Origin: Bradyrhizobium oligotrophicum S58
Lineage (GTDB): Bacteria; Pseudomonadota; Alphaproteobacteria; Rhizobiales; Xanthobacteraceae
Assembly (NCBI RefSeq): GCF_000344805.1
Contig: NC_020453.1
Span: forward strand, 62,001-126,000
Reading direction: 5' to 3'
Length of the DNA stretch: 64,000 nucleotides
The notes beneath the pieces were generated by a model that did not search any database, had not been told where the DNA came from, and worked only from the letters and a program-made list of their open reading frames with translations. Below, one piece after another: positions 46,862 through 57,403 of the stretch. Each line of letters starts with the position of its first letter. The stretch's first letter is position 1. Made by a program: the position numbers and the translations under genes.

Positions 46862-47796
46862 GCTGTGGGCGCGACCGCCGGCGCATCGGCCGCTTCGACA
46901 GCCTTGGCCGGCGGCGGCAGCTGCGGCGCGGGCTTGGCCTGTTCGACGGCCGGCGCCTTGGTCAGCAGGCGGCAGAGCCGCGCCAGGGTCGGACGCAGAT
47001 CATGACGATGCACGACCATGTCGACCATGCCGTGGTCGAGCAGATACTCGGCGCGCTGGAAGCCTTCCGGCAGCTTCTCGCGGATGGTCTGCTCGATCAC
47101 GCGCGCGCCGGCGAAGCCGATCAGCGCACCGGGCTCGGCAATGTGGACGTCGCCCAGCATCGCGTAGGAGGCCGTGACACCGCCGGTGGTCGGATTGGTC
47201 TGCACCACGATGTAGGGCAGCTTCGCTTCGCGCAGCATCTGCACGGCGACCGTGGTGCGCGGCATCTGCATCAGCGACAGGATGCCTTCCTGCATGCGGG
47301 CGCCGCCGGAGGCTGCAAAGACAATGAAAGGCGACTTCTTCTCGAGCGCAAGCTCCAGCCCGCGCACGATCGCCTCGCCGGCGGCCATGCCGAGCGAACC
47401 GCCCATGAAATCGAAATCCTGCACGGCAATGACGGCGCCCATGCCTTCGAGCTTGCCGTAGCCGACCTTGACGGCATCGTTCATGCCGGTGCGTGCCCGC
47501 GCGTCCTTGATGCGGTCGGCATAGCGGCGCTCGTCACGGAATTTCAGCGGGTCGGGCGTGACCTCGGGAAGCGCAACGTCGAACCAGGTCTCGTTGTCGA
47601 ACATCGACTTGAGCCGCGCCGACGCGCCCATGCGCATGTGGTAGTTGGAGCCGGGGATGACGAACTGGTTGGCCTCGACGTCCTTGTAGAACACGAGCTG
47701 TCCGGAATCCGGGCACTTGATCCAGAGATTCTCCGGCGTCTCGCGGCGGAGAATGTTGCGGATCTTCGGCCGGACCACGTTGGTAAGCCAGTTCAT
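46858..47796 (-). CDS. accD: Acetyl-CoA carboxylase carboxyltransferase subunit beta, zinc ribbon degenerate
   Basis: Transfers carboxyl from biotin to acetyl-CoA, the first step of fatty-acid synthesis. 312 residues: [71 protein letters not shown] and [28 protein letters not shown] stretch (read here as [16 protein letters not shown]). The E. coli zinc ribbon has four Cys; here the same stretch is [11 protein letters not shown]...[11 protein letters not shown] with a single Cys, so zinc binding at that site is lost. The C-terminal tail is Ala/Pro rich. It lies between trpA and folC. Confidence 0.95.
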   Translation of the reverse strand: MNWLTNVVRPKIRNILRRETPENLWIKCPDSGQLVFYKDVEANQFVIPGSNYHMRMGASARLKSMFDNETWFDVALPEVTPDPLKFRDERRYADRIKDARARTGMNDAVKVGYGKLEGMGAVIAVQDFDFMGGSLGMAAGEAIVRGLELALEKKSPFIVFAASGGARMQEGILSLMQMPRTTVAVQMLREAKLPYIVVQTNPTTGGVTASYAMLGDVHIAEPGALIGFAGARVIEQTIREKLPEGFQRAEYLLDHGMVDMVVHRHDLRPTLARLCRLLTKAPAVEQAKPAPQLPPPAKAVEAADAPAVAPTA

Positions 47797-47890
47797 GATA
47801 AGCTCCGTTTTGCGGTCGCCCGGATATATGGCGGGACGGCAGCGTCACGGCAAGCCGGCCGCGACACCCGGTCGAATGGTGGTTGACGGC

Positions 47891-48727
47891 CTATTCCGCG
47901 GCCTGCTGGGCGCCGCGCACACCCTGGGCCAGGGCCGCGGCCAGATCGGCGACGGCGCTGACTGTCTTGGGCGTCGCTCGTCCCTCAGGATCGAGACTGG
48001 CGCGCAAGGCGTCGACCAAGGCAGTGCCGACCACGGCCCCGTCGGAATTGGCGGCGATGGCGCGGGCAGTCTCCGGTGTCCGGATGCCGAAACCGACGCA
48101 GACGGGCAGCGCCGTGTGGCGCTTGATCCGCGCCACGGCGGCGCCCACGGCGGACGAATCCGCCGCCGCGGCGCCGGTAATGCCGGTGATCGACACGTAG
48201 TAGACGAAGCCGGAGGTGTTCGCGAGCACCGCCGGCAGCCGCTTGTCATCGGTCGTCGGCGTCGCCAGCCGGATGAAGTTGAGTCCCGCCTTCAGGGCGG
48301 GGATGCAGAGCTCGGTGTCCTCTTCCGGCGGCAGGTCGACGATGATCAGGCCGTCCACCCCGGCGCTCTTGGCATCTTCGAGAAACCTGTCGACGCCATA
48401 GATGTAGATCGGATTGTAGTAGCCCATCAGCACGATCGGCGTGGCCGCGTCGCTGTCGCGGAAGCTGCGCACCAGCTGCAAGGTCTTCTTCAAGGTCATG
48501 CCGGCCTTGAGCGCACGCAGGCCGGCCGCCTGAATCGACGGACCGTCGGCCATCGGATCGGTGAACGGCATGCCGATCTCGATGATGTCGGCGCCGGCCT
48601 GCGGCAGCGCCTTGACGATCGCGAGCGACGTCTCCGGATCGGGGTCGCCAGCCATCACGAAGGTGACGAACGCCGAGCGGCCTTCCTGCTTCAACTGCGC
48701 GAACCGCGCTTCCATCCGGCTGGTCAC
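47891..48727 (-). CDS. trpA: Tryptophan synthase alpha chain
   Basis: Cleaves indole-glycerol phosphate to indole, passed to TrpB. 278 residues. Catalytic Glu50 and Asp61 are in [58 protein letters not shown] and [11 protein letters not shown] are family motifs. Start overlaps the trpB stop by four bases. 94 bases separate its stop from accD. Confidence 0.97.
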   Translation of the reverse strand: MTSRMEARFAQLKQEGRSAFVTFVMAGDPDPETSLAIVKALPQAGADIIEIGMPFTDPMADGPSIQAAGLRALKAGMTLKKTLQLVRSFRDSDAATPIVLMGYYNPIYIYGVDRFLEDAKSAGVDGLIIVDLPPEEDTELCIPALKAGLNFIRLATPTTDDKRLPAVLANTSGFVYYVSITGITGAAAADSSAVGAAVARIKRHTALPVCVGFGIRTPETARAIAANSDGAVVGTALVDALRASLDPEGRATPKTVSAVADLAAALAQGVRGAQQAAE

Positions 48728-49947
48728 TGTGCTCTGGCCCTTCCTCGCAGGATATCGCCGACTTGCGGCACGTCCTTGTCGCCGCGGCCGGACATGTTGA
48801 CCACCATGAGATGATCCCTCGGCTTCTTCGGCGCCAGTTCCATCACCTTGGCGATCGCATGCGCCGGCTCCAGCGCCGGGATGATACCTTCGAGGCGCGA
48901 CAGCAACTGGAACGCCGCCAGCGCCTCCTCATCGGTTGCGGAGAGGTAGTTCACGCGGCCGACGTCATGCAGCCAGGAATGCTCCGGCCCGATGCCGGGG
49001 TAGTCGAGGCCGGCCGAGATCGAATGCGCCTCTTCGATCTGCCCGTCTTCGTCCATCAGCAAATAGGTACGGTTGCCGTGCAGCACACCGGGACGACCGC
49101 CGGCGATCGAGGCCGCATGTAGCTGCGTCAGGCCGTGGCCCGCGGCTTCGACACCGTAGATCTCGACCGTGGGATCGTCCAGGAACGGGTGGAACAGGCC
49201 CATCGCATTGGAGCCGCCGCCGATGCAGGCGATCAGCGAATCCGGCAGGCGGCCTTCGGCCTCCTGCATCTGCGTGCGCGTCTCGCTGCCGATCACCGAC
49301 TGGAAGTCGCGCACCATCATCGGATAGGGGTGCGGGCCGGCGACGGTGCCGATGCAGTAGAACGTGTCGTGGACGTTGGTGACCCAGTCACGCAGCGCCT
49401 CGTTCATGGCGTCCTTGAGCGTCTTGGCGCCGGACTGCACCGGCACCACCTTGGCGCCGAGCATCTCCATGCGGATCACATTCGGCTGCTGCCGCTCGAC
49501 GTCGACGGCGCCCATGTAGACCACGCAGTCGAGCCCGAAGCGCGCGCACAGCGTCGCGGTGGCGACGCCATGCTGACCGGCGCCGGTCTCGGCGATGATG
49601 CGCTTCTTGCCCATGCGGCGCGCGACCATGATCTGGCCGAGCACGTTGTTGACCTTGTGCGAGCCGGTGTGATTGAGCTCCTCGCGCTTGAAGTAGATCT
49701 TGGCGCCGCCGAGATGCTCGGTCAGCCGCTCCGCGTAGTACAGCGGCGAGGGACGGCCGACATAGTGCTTGAGATAGCCCGTCATCTCGGCGTGGAACGC
49801 CGGATCGACCTTGGCCTCGGCGTACGCCTTTTCCAGGTCGAGGATCAGCGGCATCAGGGTTTCGGCGACGAAGCGGCCGCCGAAGATGCCGAAATGACCG
49901 CGGTCATCCGGACCGCTACGGTAGGAATTGGGAATGGCTGTCGTCAT
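48724..49947 (-). CDS. trpB: Tryptophan synthase beta chain
   Basis: PLP enzyme that joins indole and serine. 407 residues. PLP Lys98 lies in [59 protein letters not shown] (phosphate site) and [12 protein letters not shown] are typical. Overlaps trpA and trpF by four bases on each side, so the three genes are tightly coupled. Confidence 0.98.
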   Translation of the reverse strand: MTTAIPNSYRSGPDDRGHFGIFGGRFVAETLMPLILDLEKAYAEAKVDPAFHAEMTGYLKHYVGRPSPLYYAERLTEHLGGAKIYFKREELNHTGSHKVNNVLGQIMVARRMGKKRIIAETGAGQHGVATATLCARFGLDCVVYMGAVDVERQQPNVIRMEMLGAKVVPVQSGAKTLKDAMNEALRDWVTNVHDTFYCIGTVAGPHPYPMMVRDFQSVIGSETRTQMQEAEGRLPDSLIACIGGGSNAMGLFHPFLDDPTVEIYGVEAAGHGLTQLHAASIAGGRPGVLHGNRTYLLMDEDGQIEEAHSISAGLDYPGIGPEHSWLHDVGRVNYLSATDEEALAAFQLLSRLEGIIPALEPAHAIAKVMELAPKKPRDHLMVVNMSGRGDKDVPQVGDILRGRARAQ

Positions 49948-50603
49948 TGAACGCTCAACTCTTCAGCGGCCCGCGCCGCGCGAATGAAATTCCTGATCAG
50001 GTCGCAATCCTTCACACCCGGCGCCCGCTCGACGCCGGATGACACGTCGACGCCGCCGGCGCGCGTGATCCGCACGGCCTCGGCGATGTTGTCCGCGCTC
50101 AATCCACCCGACACCATGAACGGGCGGTCGAGCTTCAGCCCTTGGAGCAGATGCCAATCGAAAGTGGCACCGAGCCCGCCAGGCCGCGTCGCGTCCTTCG
50201 GCGCCCGCGCATCGAACAGGATGCGGTCGCAGACGTCGGCGTACCCCGCCAGCGGCGCGAGATCCGCTGATGTCTCGACCGGAATGGCCTTCATGACCGG
50301 CAGGCCGAAGCGCTGCTTGAGGTCGCGGATGCGCGCGATGCTTTCGCGGCCATGCAGCTGCAGCAGATCAGGCCGCAAGGTCTCGACGATGTTCTCGACT
50401 GTCGCGTCGTCGGCATCGACCGTCAGCGCGACCTTGAGCGCGCGGCCCTTGGCGGCACGGCCAAGCTCACGGGCGCCTGTGAGGTCGAGGTGGCGCGGGG
50501 ACGGCGGAAAGAACACGAAGCCCACCATGTCGGCGCCCGCGTCGAGCGCCGCTGACAGCGTGTCGGGCGTGGTCAGGCCGCAGATTTTGACGAGCAGGGA
50601 CAT
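49944..50603 (-). CDS. trpF: Phosphoribosylanthranilate isomerase
   Basis: Third-step enzyme of tryptophan synthesis after anthranilate. 219 residues from ATG 50603 ([10 protein letters not shown]); a longer frame to 50858 is not protein-like. [16 protein letters not shown] gives catalytic Cys8; [39 protein letters not shown] (catalytic Asp); [16 protein letters not shown]; and [15 protein letters not shown]. Head of trpF-trpB-trpA-accD-folC. No attenuator or leader peptide with Trp codons is apparent upstream. Confidence 0.96.
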   Translation of the reverse strand: MSLLVKICGLTTPDTLSAALDAGADMVGFVFFPPSPRHLDLTGARELGRAAKGRALKVALTVDADDATVENIVETLRPDLLQLHGRESIARIRDLKQRFGLPVMKAIPVETSADLAPLAGYADVCDRILFDARAPKDATRPGGLGATFDWHLLQGLKLDRPFMVSGGLSADNIAEAVRITRAGGVDVSSGVERAPGVKDCDLIRNFIRAARAAEELSVQ

Positions 50604-50683
50604 CGATGAACAACGCACGTCCGGGCGGAAAGGATCACCAGAGTCCGACGGCTTCCGAGGGCCGTTCGGGCTTTGCGCGCCTT

Positions 50684-51076
50684 CTACAACGCGGCGCCCT
50701 GCTTGTCTCGCCCATAAGGGGCGAAAAGCCGGGCCGGCGCGGCCGGAACCAGGGATTGTGCCGAGCCCTGGTTCGCACGCGCTGCGGCGGTCAGCTGAGC
50801 CACCTGCGCCCGGGCCGCTTCGGCTTCTGCGAGGTGGTGGCGCGCGGCCCGGCGCCATCGGCGCTGGCCGATCCAGGTGGCGCAGCCGCCGGCGATCACG
50901 CCCAGGATCGCGACTGCGATGATCAATGCGAACAGCGGGATCGAGACGGCGAGCGCCGGATCCGTCGCATTGAAGGGATCAAACGATACGGTAACGAAAT
51001 GCCGGTTGGCGACCGCGAACACGACGAACAGCACCAGCAGCGGAAGGATGATCACGACGGTGAGGAATCTGCGCAT
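50684..51076 (-). CDS. LapA-domain (DUF1049) inner-membrane protein
   Basis: 130 residues with two membrane helices (FLTVVIILPLLVLFVVFAVA, and PLFALIIAVAILGVIAGG) flanking NRHFVTVSFDPFNATDPALAV, the LapA family plan, and a cytosolic basic/Ala-rich tail with a short coiled coil (HHLAEAEAARAQVAQLTAAA). In E. coli the similar LapA works with LapB in LPS assembly; no lapB is here. The position next to ihfB resembles the ihfB-lapA order of E. coli and other bacteria. Confidence 0.85.
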   Translation of the reverse strand: MRRFLTVVIILPLLVLFVVFAVANRHFVTVSFDPFNATDPALAVSIPLFALIIAVAILGVIAGGCATWIGQRRWRRAARHHLAEAEAARAQVAQLTAAARANQGSAQSLVPAAPARLFAPYGRDKQGAAL

Positions 51077-51154
51077 GCGCTCGCTCGTATCGGTCAGGGC
51101 GGATTCGCCTCGAAATCAGCCGTCAAATGGCTGGCACGTCCGGCGCGAGACGCG

Positions 51155-51478
51155 TCACTCGTCCGTATCGTCAGCGTCAGAACCAGCGCCGTCGGGATGG
51201 TCCCGGTTCAGCCGCTCGCGCATTTCCTTGCCCGTCTTGAAGAACGGGACGCTTTTCTGGTCGACCGGGACATGGGCGCCAGTCCGCGGGTTGCGCCCGG
51301 CACGGGCGGGCCGATGCTTCACCGAGAAGGCACCAAAACCGCGTAGTTCGACGCGGTCGCCGCGCGCGAGCGCGGCCACGATTTCATCGAGGATCGCATT
51401 GACGATGTTCTCGACATCCCGCTGGTAGAGATGCGGGTTGTGCTCGGCGATACGCTGAACAAGCTCGGATTTAATCAT
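51155..51478 (-). CDS. ihfB: Integration host factor subunit beta
   Basis: HU/IHF-family DNA-bending protein; the beta half of the IHF heterodimer. 107 residues: [60 protein letters not shown] (DNA-binding arm and Pro for intercalation), and [16 protein letters not shown]. The acidic C-terminal tail ([10 protein letters not shown]) is longer than in E. coli. It lies next to lapA and sppA. Confidence 0.96.
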   Translation of the reverse strand: MIKSELVQRIAEHNPHLYQRDVENIVNAILDEIVAALARGDRVELRGFGAFSVKHRPARAGRNPRTGAHVPVDQKSVPFFKTGKEMRERLNRDHPDGAGSDADDTDE

Positions 51479-51648
51479 CGAGAAAATGTACCCGGGGAGA
51501 CGGATCCCATTTCCGTGAAAATATGCTGGACTGTCAAGACGCTAAATCATTCATCGCGGCCGTGAATCGGGTTTCGAGCCCCGACGCCGGACCCCGTCAA
51601 AGCACACGCGGAACGGGAAGATCGTCCTGAGGATGGTCTTGGCGAGTT
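51479..51648. other. Gap between ihfB and sppA
   Basis: 170 bases holding the ihfB promoter region. Nothing more can be supported. Confidence 0.3.
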
Positions 51649-52629
51649 TCAATTGCCCGACGCGGGCGTCCAGAGCGCGAGCATGCCGTCGAGGCCGATC
51701 CGATCGACCGCCTGGACGACGCCGGTGCGCTCGATCTGGCGGGCGATCCCGGAGAGGCCAACGGCATCGAGCGCCATCGAGGTCGCCGTTCGCAGGAAGG
51801 TGAGATCGCCGAACCGCGGCACGAGCTTGTAGTCGCGCACCGGCAGGTCCTTCTTGACGTTCTTGTTCGCCACGAGCCAGGCGACCGCCGTCTTCTCGTC
51901 GCCGAGCTCATCGATCAGCTTCAGCTCGATCGCCTGCCGTCCGGTGAAGACCCGGCCATCGGCGACCTTCTCCAGCAGCGCGTCGTCCATGCCGCGGCGA
52001 TCCTTCACGAGGCCGCGGAACCAGGCGTAAGAATCCTTTACCAGGGCATCGAGCGCCGCGCGCGCTTCCGGACTGGTCGGTTCGTAGCCGTTCGGCGCGG
52101 CCTTGAGCGGCGAGGATTTGACCTCCTCGATCTTGACGCCAACCGTCTTCAACAGCTCGCTGACATTGGGATACTGGAACAGCACGCCGATCGAGCCGAC
52201 CAGCGAGCTCTGCTGCGCGACGATGTGGTCGGCTGCGATCGCGCCGATATAGCCGCCGGAGGCGGCGAGGCCTTCCACCACCACGACCAGCGGCTTCTTC
52301 GCCTTCAGTCGCACCAGCGAATCGTAGAGCTGCTCGGAGCCGGCGGTGGTGCCCCCCGGCGAATTGATGTGAACGATGACAGCCTCGGCCGATGAATTCT
52401 CCAGCCGCTCCAGCGCCTCGACGCGCTCGTGATCGCTGCGGATCAGGCCCTCGATGTTGACGCGGGCGATCGACCCGGAGGTCGAGAGCGCGGTGCGCCC
52501 CTGCGGCGACATCGCCAGACCAACGGCGGAAAGCGCCGCGATCGCGATCAGCACCGCCACCACCCGCCAGAATGTCAGCTTGCGGCGCATCCTGCGGCGA
52601 TCGACGATCACATCCGAATCAAGCGACAT
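51649..52629 (-). CDS. sppA: Signal peptide peptidase SppA
   Basis: Membrane-bound Ser-Lys peptidase that degrades leftover signal peptides. 326 residues: a basic N-terminus (DRRRMRRKLTFWRV) then one helix (VAVLIAIAALSAVGLAM). Domain motifs: IARVNIEGLI, AVIVHINSPGGTTAGS, nucleophile Ser124 in GLAASGGYIGA, SLVGSIGVLFQYP, and the general-base Lys176 in SSPLKAAPN. Single-domain (short) type, unlike the 67-kDa E. coli enzyme. Followed by ihfB. Confidence 0.95.
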   Translation of the reverse strand: MSLDSDVIVDRRRMRRKLTFWRVVAVLIAIAALSAVGLAMSPQGRTALSTSGSIARVNIEGLIRSDHERVEALERLENSSAEAVIVHINSPGGTTAGSEQLYDSLVRLKAKKPLVVVVEGLAASGGYIGAIAADHIVAQQSSLVGSIGVLFQYPNVSELLKTVGVKIEEVKSSPLKAAPNGYEPTSPEARAALDALVKDSYAWFRGLVKDRRGMDDALLEKVADGRVFTGRQAIELKLIDELGDEKTAVAWLVANKNVKKDLPVRDYKLVPRFGDLTFLRTATSMALDAVGLSGIARQIERTGVVQAVDRIGLDGMLALWTPASGN

Positions 52630-52942
52630 GGGAAGCTCCTGGAAACCTCGGCGCGTTTTGCATCCGCAGCCTGAATATCTCGTTATCCGATGACATCAAT
52701 CACGACGCAATATGAAGAAAGCAAGGCTCGCCACGAAGCCGCCAAGGGTGAATGGACCCGAAGCAGGTCGCGGCGCCGGCGCATTTAGCGACCGTCATCT
52801 TAGTCTCGTCTCTCTCCACATCGTCATGGCCGTAACGGGTCGGAGTAACCGGAGTGAGATGCGTCGTCGAAACGCAAGACGTTCTCACTGGCGATGAGAC
52901 GAGGTTCGGCGCCGAAAGCTTGGTCTCACCCTCCCCTGGAGG

Positions 52943-53226
52943 GGCAGGGCAATCGCATGTGGAAATTTTCGATTCTTTTCGTGCTTCCAAAGAGCAGTTT
53001 GGATTCGAAAATTTCCTCCCCGCGGCCTTCGCGATTCCGATATTGCGTTTTGGTCGCGTTGGAGAGCCACATGCGATTGCCCTGCCTGGAGGGGGAGGGT
53101 CGATCGCGCGCGAAGCGGGCGAGCGGGGTGGGGTGACCTCTCGGCGGACGCCGGTGCGAGTGGAGAGATCACCCCACCCCGGCTCACACGCGCTTCGCGC
53201 CTATGAGCCGACCCTCCCCCTCCAGG
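52943..53226. repeat. Nested inverted-repeat block
   Basis: Three inverted repeats: perfect 20-base arms GGCAGGGCAATCGCATGTGG (52943-52962) and its inverse at 53067-53086; inside them GGAAATTTTCGA (52961-52972) and TCGAAAATTTCC (53006-53017); and adjoining, arms starting CCTGGAGGGGGAGGGTCG (53085) and ending CGACCCTCCCCCTCCAGG (53226), the C/G-rich design also at 34358-34557. Likely mobile non-coding elements inserted in one another. Confidence 0.75.
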
Positions 53227-53270
53227 GGCGGGTGACAGCGGGGCGGGTCGAAATAGCGGCCTCGCCGCAT

Positions 53271-53299
53271 AAAAAAGCCCCGGCCGGAGCCGGGGCTTT
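53271..53299 (-). terminator. Rho-independent terminator after rpsA
   Basis: On the minus strand AGCCCCGGC (53297-53289) pairs with GCCGGGGCT (53284-53276), loop four bases, followed by six Ts (A53276-A53271). It lies 24 bases after the rpsA stop. Confidence 0.9.
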
Positions 53300-53323
53300 G
53301 ATCTGTTCACACGAACCGAAGGC

Positions 53324-55033
53324 TTACTTCGAGTCGCGGTTCTTGAGCGCGGTGCCCAGGATGTCGCCCAGCGTCGCGCCCGAATCGGACGAGCCGTACT
53401 GGGCGATCGCTTCCTTCTCTTCCGCGACTTCCAGGGCCTTGATCGACACCTGGACCTTGCGGGCCTTCTTGTCGAACTGGATCACACGGGCATCGACCTT
53501 CTCGCCAACGGCGAACCGCTCGGTGCGCTGGTCGTTGCGATCACGCGCCAGCTCGGAGCGCTTGATGAAGGTCGAGAAGTCGGTGCCGACGATCTTGACG
53601 TCGATGCCGCCATCCTTGACGTCGAGCACTTCGCAAGTGACGACCGCGCCCTTCTTGACATCGCCCGGCTCGGCGAAGGGATCGCCTTCGAGCTGCTTGA
53701 TGCCGAGCGAGATGCGCTCCTTCTCCACGTCGACGTCGAGCACCACGGCCTTGACCATGTCGCCCTTCTTGTAGTTGTCGATGACCTGCTCGCCGGGCTG
53801 CTTCCAGTCGAGATCCGACAGGTGGACCATGCCGTCGACGTCGCCTTCGAGACCCAGGAACAGACCGAACTCGGTCTTGTTCTTGACCTCGCCCTCGACG
53901 GTCGAACCCGTCGGATGCTTCTCGACGAAGACCTCCCACGGATTGCGCATGGTCTGCTTGAGACCGAGCGAGATGCGGCGCTTGACGCTGTCGACTTCCA
54001 GCACCTGCACTTCGACTTCCTGCGAAGTCGAAACGATCTTGCCGGGGTGCATGTTCTTCTTGGTCCACGACATCTCGGAGACGTGGATCAGGCCTTCGAT
54101 GCCCGGCTCGAGCTCAACGAACGCACCGTAGTCGGTGATGTTGGTGACGCGGCCATGGAAGCGAGCCTGCAGCGGGTACTTCGCCTCGATGCCCTGCCAC
54201 GGATCGTCGAGCAGCTGCTTCATGCCCAGCGAGATGCGGTGCGTCTCGTGGTTGATCTTGATGATCTTGACCTTGACCGTCTGACCGATGCTGAGCACCT
54301 CGGTCGGATGGTTGACACGGCGCCAGGCAATGTCGGTGACGTGCAGCAGGCCGTCGATGCCGCCGAGGTCGACGAACGCACCGTAGTCGGTGATGTTCTT
54401 GACGACGCCGTCGATGACCTGACCCTCTTCGAGGTTCTGCACCAGCTCCTGGCGCTGCTCGGCCCGGGTCTCTTCCAGCACGGTGCGGCGCGACACGACG
54501 ATGTTGCCGCGGCGACGGTCCATCTTGAGGATCTGGAACGGCTGCGAGTTGTTCATCAGCGGCGCGACGTCGCGGATCGGACGGATGTCGACCTGCGAGC
54601 GCGGCAGGAAGGCCACGGCACCATCCAGGTCGACGGTGAAGCCGCCCTTGACCTGGTTGAAGATGACGCCGTTGACCTTTTCGTTGTTCTGGAACGCCTT
54701 CTCGAGCTTGCCCCAGCTCTCTTCGCGGCGCGCCTTGTCGCGCGACAGCACGGCTTCGCCGAGCGCGTTCTCGATCCGGTCGAGGAACACCTCGACCTCG
54801 TCCCCGACCTTCAATTCACTGTCACGGCCCGGGCCGGCGAATTCACGCAGCGCCACGCGGCCTTCGGTCTTCAGGCCGACGTCGATGACGGCCATGTCCT
54901 TCTCGATCGCGACGACCTTGCCCTTGACGACAGAGCTTTCCTGCAGGTTGCCCTTCGTGAAGGAGTCGTCCAGCATCGCGGCGAAATCATCGCGGCTGGG
55001 ATTGTAGGAGTTAGCAGAGATACTCGAAGCCAT
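53324..55033 (-). CDS. rpsA: 30S ribosomal protein S1
   Basis: mRNA-binding ribosomal protein of six S1 domains; 569 residues. Domain starts are visible at about 35 (GKVVAIEKDMAVIDVGLKT), 120, 205 (GVVKNITDYGAFVDLGG), 290 (GRVTNITDYGAFVELEPG), 375 (GEVKNKTEFGLFLGLEGD) and 460 (CEVLDVKDGGIDVKIVG). Repeats 3-5 carry the classic GxVxxxxxxGAFV and HVS/HLS loops and the RISLG ends. It follows cmk on the strand, the usual cmk-rpsA order, with about 250 bases between. Confidence 0.98.
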   Translation of the reverse strand: MASSISANSYNPSRDDFAAMLDDSFTKGNLQESSVVKGKVVAIEKDMAVIDVGLKTEGRVALREFAGPGRDSELKVGDEVEVFLDRIENALGEAVLSRDKARREESWGKLEKAFQNNEKVNGVIFNQVKGGFTVDLDGAVAFLPRSQVDIRPIRDVAPLMNNSQPFQILKMDRRRGNIVVSRRTVLEETRAEQRQELVQNLEEGQVIDGVVKNITDYGAFVDLGGIDGLLHVTDIAWRRVNHPTEVLSIGQTVKVKIIKINHETHRISLGMKQLLDDPWQGIEAKYPLQARFHGRVTNITDYGAFVELEPGIEGLIHVSEMSWTKKNMHPGKIVSTSQEVEVQVLEVDSVKRRISLGLKQTMRNPWEVFVEKHPTGSTVEGEVKNKTEFGLFLGLEGDVDGMVHLSDLDWKQPGEQVIDNYKKGDMVKAVVLDVDVEKERISLGIKQLEGDPFAEPGDVKKGAVVTCEVLDVKDGGIDVKIVGTDFSTFIKRSELARDRNDQRTERFAVGEKVDARVIQFDKKARKVQVSIKALEVAEEKEAIAQYGSSDSGATLGDILGTALKNRDSK

Positions 55034-55282
55034 TGGTTCTCCAGATGCGGACAGTCATGCCGGCGTTCGGTTGATCGGCGCATCGGATGTGCATTGCCTG
55101 GAGGTCCACAAATCCCCAGACGTCCGCGCGATGCGCCAAAGCGCAAACGACGCGGGCCGGCAGTGCCTGCACATGCGATACGTAGGAAGTGCGTCCGGAT
55201 GATCGGACCCGATTGGACTGCAATCGAGCTATCGACGGTCAAGGGCGGGAGCGGGCATTTCCTCCAATGACGCCGGCGGAAA
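55034..55282. promoter_or_regulatory. cmk-rpsA intercistronic region
   Basis: 249 bases, probably the rpsA promoter and leader on the minus strand. I see no clear hairpin or repeat. Confidence 0.35.
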
Positions 55283-55921
55283 TCAAACCCGCTGGCGGCC
55301 CGCTCGGACGGCCTCGACGATATCGATGGCGGCCCGGACGCCGCTCTCTATATCCAAATGGGAGTTGTCAAGCAAGATAGCATCCGGCGCTTGTTTCAAA
55401 GGGGCGATGGGCCGGTTCTGGTCGCGCTCGTCGCGCGCCAGGATGTCGGCCAGGACGGCCGCCTCGTCGGCCGGTTCCCCGCGCGAAAGCGCCTCCAGGG
55501 TACGCCGCTGCGCCCGGATGCGGGGGTCGGCGACGACGTAGATCTTCACGGCCGCATCGGGGCAGATCACGGTTCCGATGTCGCGGCCGTCGAGCACGGC
55601 ACCCGGCGGCTGGCTGGCGAACTGGCGCTGGAAGGCCACCAGCGCCTCGCGGACTTTCGGCAGCGCCGACACGACGGAGGCGGCTGAACCGACGGTCTGC
55701 GACTTCAGCGCCGGGTTGTCGAAGGTGGCGGAATCGAGCGTCAGCGCCACCTGCGCTGCCCGTGCCTCGTCCTTCAGGTCGACGCCCGTGGTCAGCAGCG
55801 CATGAGCGACCGCCCGGTAGATCACGCCTGTATCCAGGTGCCTGAAGCCGTAATGCGCCGCAAGGCGCTTGGCGAGCGTGCCCTTTCCCGAGGCGGCCGG
55901 ACCGTCGATGGCGATGATCAT
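55283..55921 (-). CDS. cmk: Cytidylate kinase
   Basis: Phosphorylates CMP and dCMP with ATP. 212 residues: Walker [68 protein letters not shown] (CMP site) and [14 protein letters not shown]. Its ATG overlaps the aroA stop by four bases, the aroA-cmk-rpsA order typical of alphaproteobacteria. Confidence 0.97.
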   Translation of the reverse strand: MIIAIDGPAASGKGTLAKRLAAHYGFRHLDTGVIYRAVAHALLTTGVDLKDEARAAQVALTLDSATFDNPALKSQTVGSAASVVSALPKVREALVAFQRQFASQPPGAVLDGRDIGTVICPDAAVKIYVVADPRIRAQRRTLEALSRGEPADEAAVLADILARDERDQNRPIAPLKQAPDAILLDNSHLDIESGVRAAIDIVEAVRAGRQRV

Positions 55922-57252
55922 GCGAAATCCGCGCCCGCTTGGCGCATCAGCGGGATGAAGTCGGGGAAACTGGTGGCGATGAAGGCGGTGTCGTCGACGG
56001 TGACCGGCTTGTCGGAGGCGAGGCCCATCACCAAAGCGGACATCGCGATGCGGTGATCCATGTGGGTCGCGACGATGCCGCCGCCCGGGACGTGGCCGCG
56101 GCCCTCGACGATCAGGTCGTCGCCCGAAATCTCGACCTTGACGCCGTTGACGCGCAGCATCGCCGCGGTGGCTTCCAGGCGGTCGGATTCCTTGACGCGC
56201 AGCTCATGCAGGCCGCGCATCACCGTGGTGCCCTCGGCATAGGCCGCGGCGACGGCGAGGACGAGGTATTCGTCGATCATCGACGGCGCCCGCTCCGGTG
56301 GCACCACGACGCCGCGCAGCTTCGAGGCACGCACGCGCAACCGGGCCATCGGTTCACCGGCATCGCCGCGGGCATCCGTTTCCTCGATCGAGCCGCCCAT
56401 CTCGCGCAAGGTCGTGAACAGGCCAGTGCGCAGCGGATTGGTCATGACGTCGGACAGCACGAGGTCCGAGCCGTCGACGATCAGGGCGGCAACCAGCGGG
56501 AACGCGGCCGAGGACGGATCGGCGGGCACGATCACCGGCGCGCCGCGCAGTTCGGGCTGCCCCGTCAGCGCGATGCGGCGGCCATGGCTGCCCTCCGGCG
56601 TGGTGACGATGTCGGCGCCAAAATGCTTGAGCATCAGCTCGGTATGGTCGCGGCTTGCCTCCTGCTCGATCACCGTGGTGATCCCGGGCGCGGCGAGGCC
56701 GGCCAGCAGCACCGCCGACTTGATCTGGGCGGAAGCCACCGGCGTGCGGTATTCGATCGGAACCGGGTTGCTGGCGCCCTGCAGGGTCAGCGGCAGCTTG
56801 CCGTCGACGCTGCCGACCACCTTGGCGCCCATCAGCGCCAGCGGATCGAGAATGCGGCGCATCGGCCGGCTGCGCAGCGAGGCATCGCCGTCGAACACGG
56901 CCGTGATCGGGCAGCCTGCGACCGCGCCCATCACCAGCCGGCAGCCGGTGCCGGAGTTGCCGAAATCCAGCGTGGCCGCCGGCTGGGCAAAACCGCCGAC
57001 ACCGACGCCGTGCACGGTCCAGGCGAATTCGCCTGACCGGTCGACCTTGGCGCCGAGCGTTCGCATCGATTTCGCGGTGTTGAGGACGTCCTCGCCCTCG
57101 AGCAGGCCGAAAATCCGGGTTTCGCCGACTGAGAGCGCGCCGAGGATCAGGGCCCGGTGGGAGATCGACTTGTCGCCGGGGACGCGAATCGTGCCCGACA
57201 AGGGGCCGCTGGCGCGGGATTCGAGCGGAGTCGGGGCGGCTGACGTGCTCAC
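55918..57252 (-). CDS. aroA: 3-phosphoshikimate 1-carboxyvinyltransferase (EPSP synthase)
   Basis: Joins PEP and shikimate-3-phosphate in aromatic amino-acid synthesis. 444 residues. Motifs: [20 protein letters not shown] (substrate Lys/Ser/Arg), [15 protein letters not shown] (PEP loop), [63 protein letters not shown] and [13 protein letters not shown]. The frame and spacing resemble class II enzymes such as Agrobacterium CP4 EPSPS, but the residue at the CP4 Ala100 site is Gly. N-terminal 13 residues are variable. Confidence 0.97.
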   Translation of the reverse strand: MSTSAAPTPLESRASGPLSGTIRVPGDKSISHRALILGALSVGETRIFGLLEGEDVLNTAKSMRTLGAKVDRSGEFAWTVHGVGVGGFAQPAATLDFGNSGTGCRLVMGAVAGCPITAVFDGDASLRSRPMRRILDPLALMGAKVVGSVDGKLPLTLQGASNPVPIEYRTPVASAQIKSAVLLAGLAAPGITTVIEQEASRDHTELMLKHFGADIVTTPEGSHGRRIALTGQPELRGAPVIVPADPSSAAFPLVAALIVDGSDLVLSDVMTNPLRTGLFTTLREMGGSIEETDARGDAGEPMARLRVRASKLRGVVVPPERAPSMIDEYLVLAVAAAYAEGTTVMRGLHELRVKESDRLEATAAMLRVNGVKVEISGDDLIVEGRGHVPGGGIVATHMDHRIAMSALVMGLASDKPVTVDDTAFIATSFPDFIPLMRQAGADFA

Positions 57253-57403
57253 GGCATGGTCCTCATGGTTCGGAGCCGGCAGGTATCACAGCCCCTGCCC
57301 GCCGTCACGAGCGGTGATTTTCCCGGTGAAAGCGCTATTGACAGCGGCGCGGCAACTAGCCAAGTGAGACACCGCTTTTCAGACATTGCCAGGACGCCTC
57401 CAC

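Larger units (their letters stand above)
52630..53323. other. 694-base region between sppA and rpsA
   Basis: No gene is supported. The half closer to sppA (52630-52930) shows nothing I recognise beyond sppA's promoter region. The other half is filled by nested inverted repeats (52943-53226) and the rpsA terminator. Confidence 0.5.

Noticed and set aside
50604..50858. N-terminal extension of TrpF
   Set aside because: Residues are Pro/Arg/Gly-rich and unlike TrpF; the conserved start is [10 protein letters not shown] at 50603.
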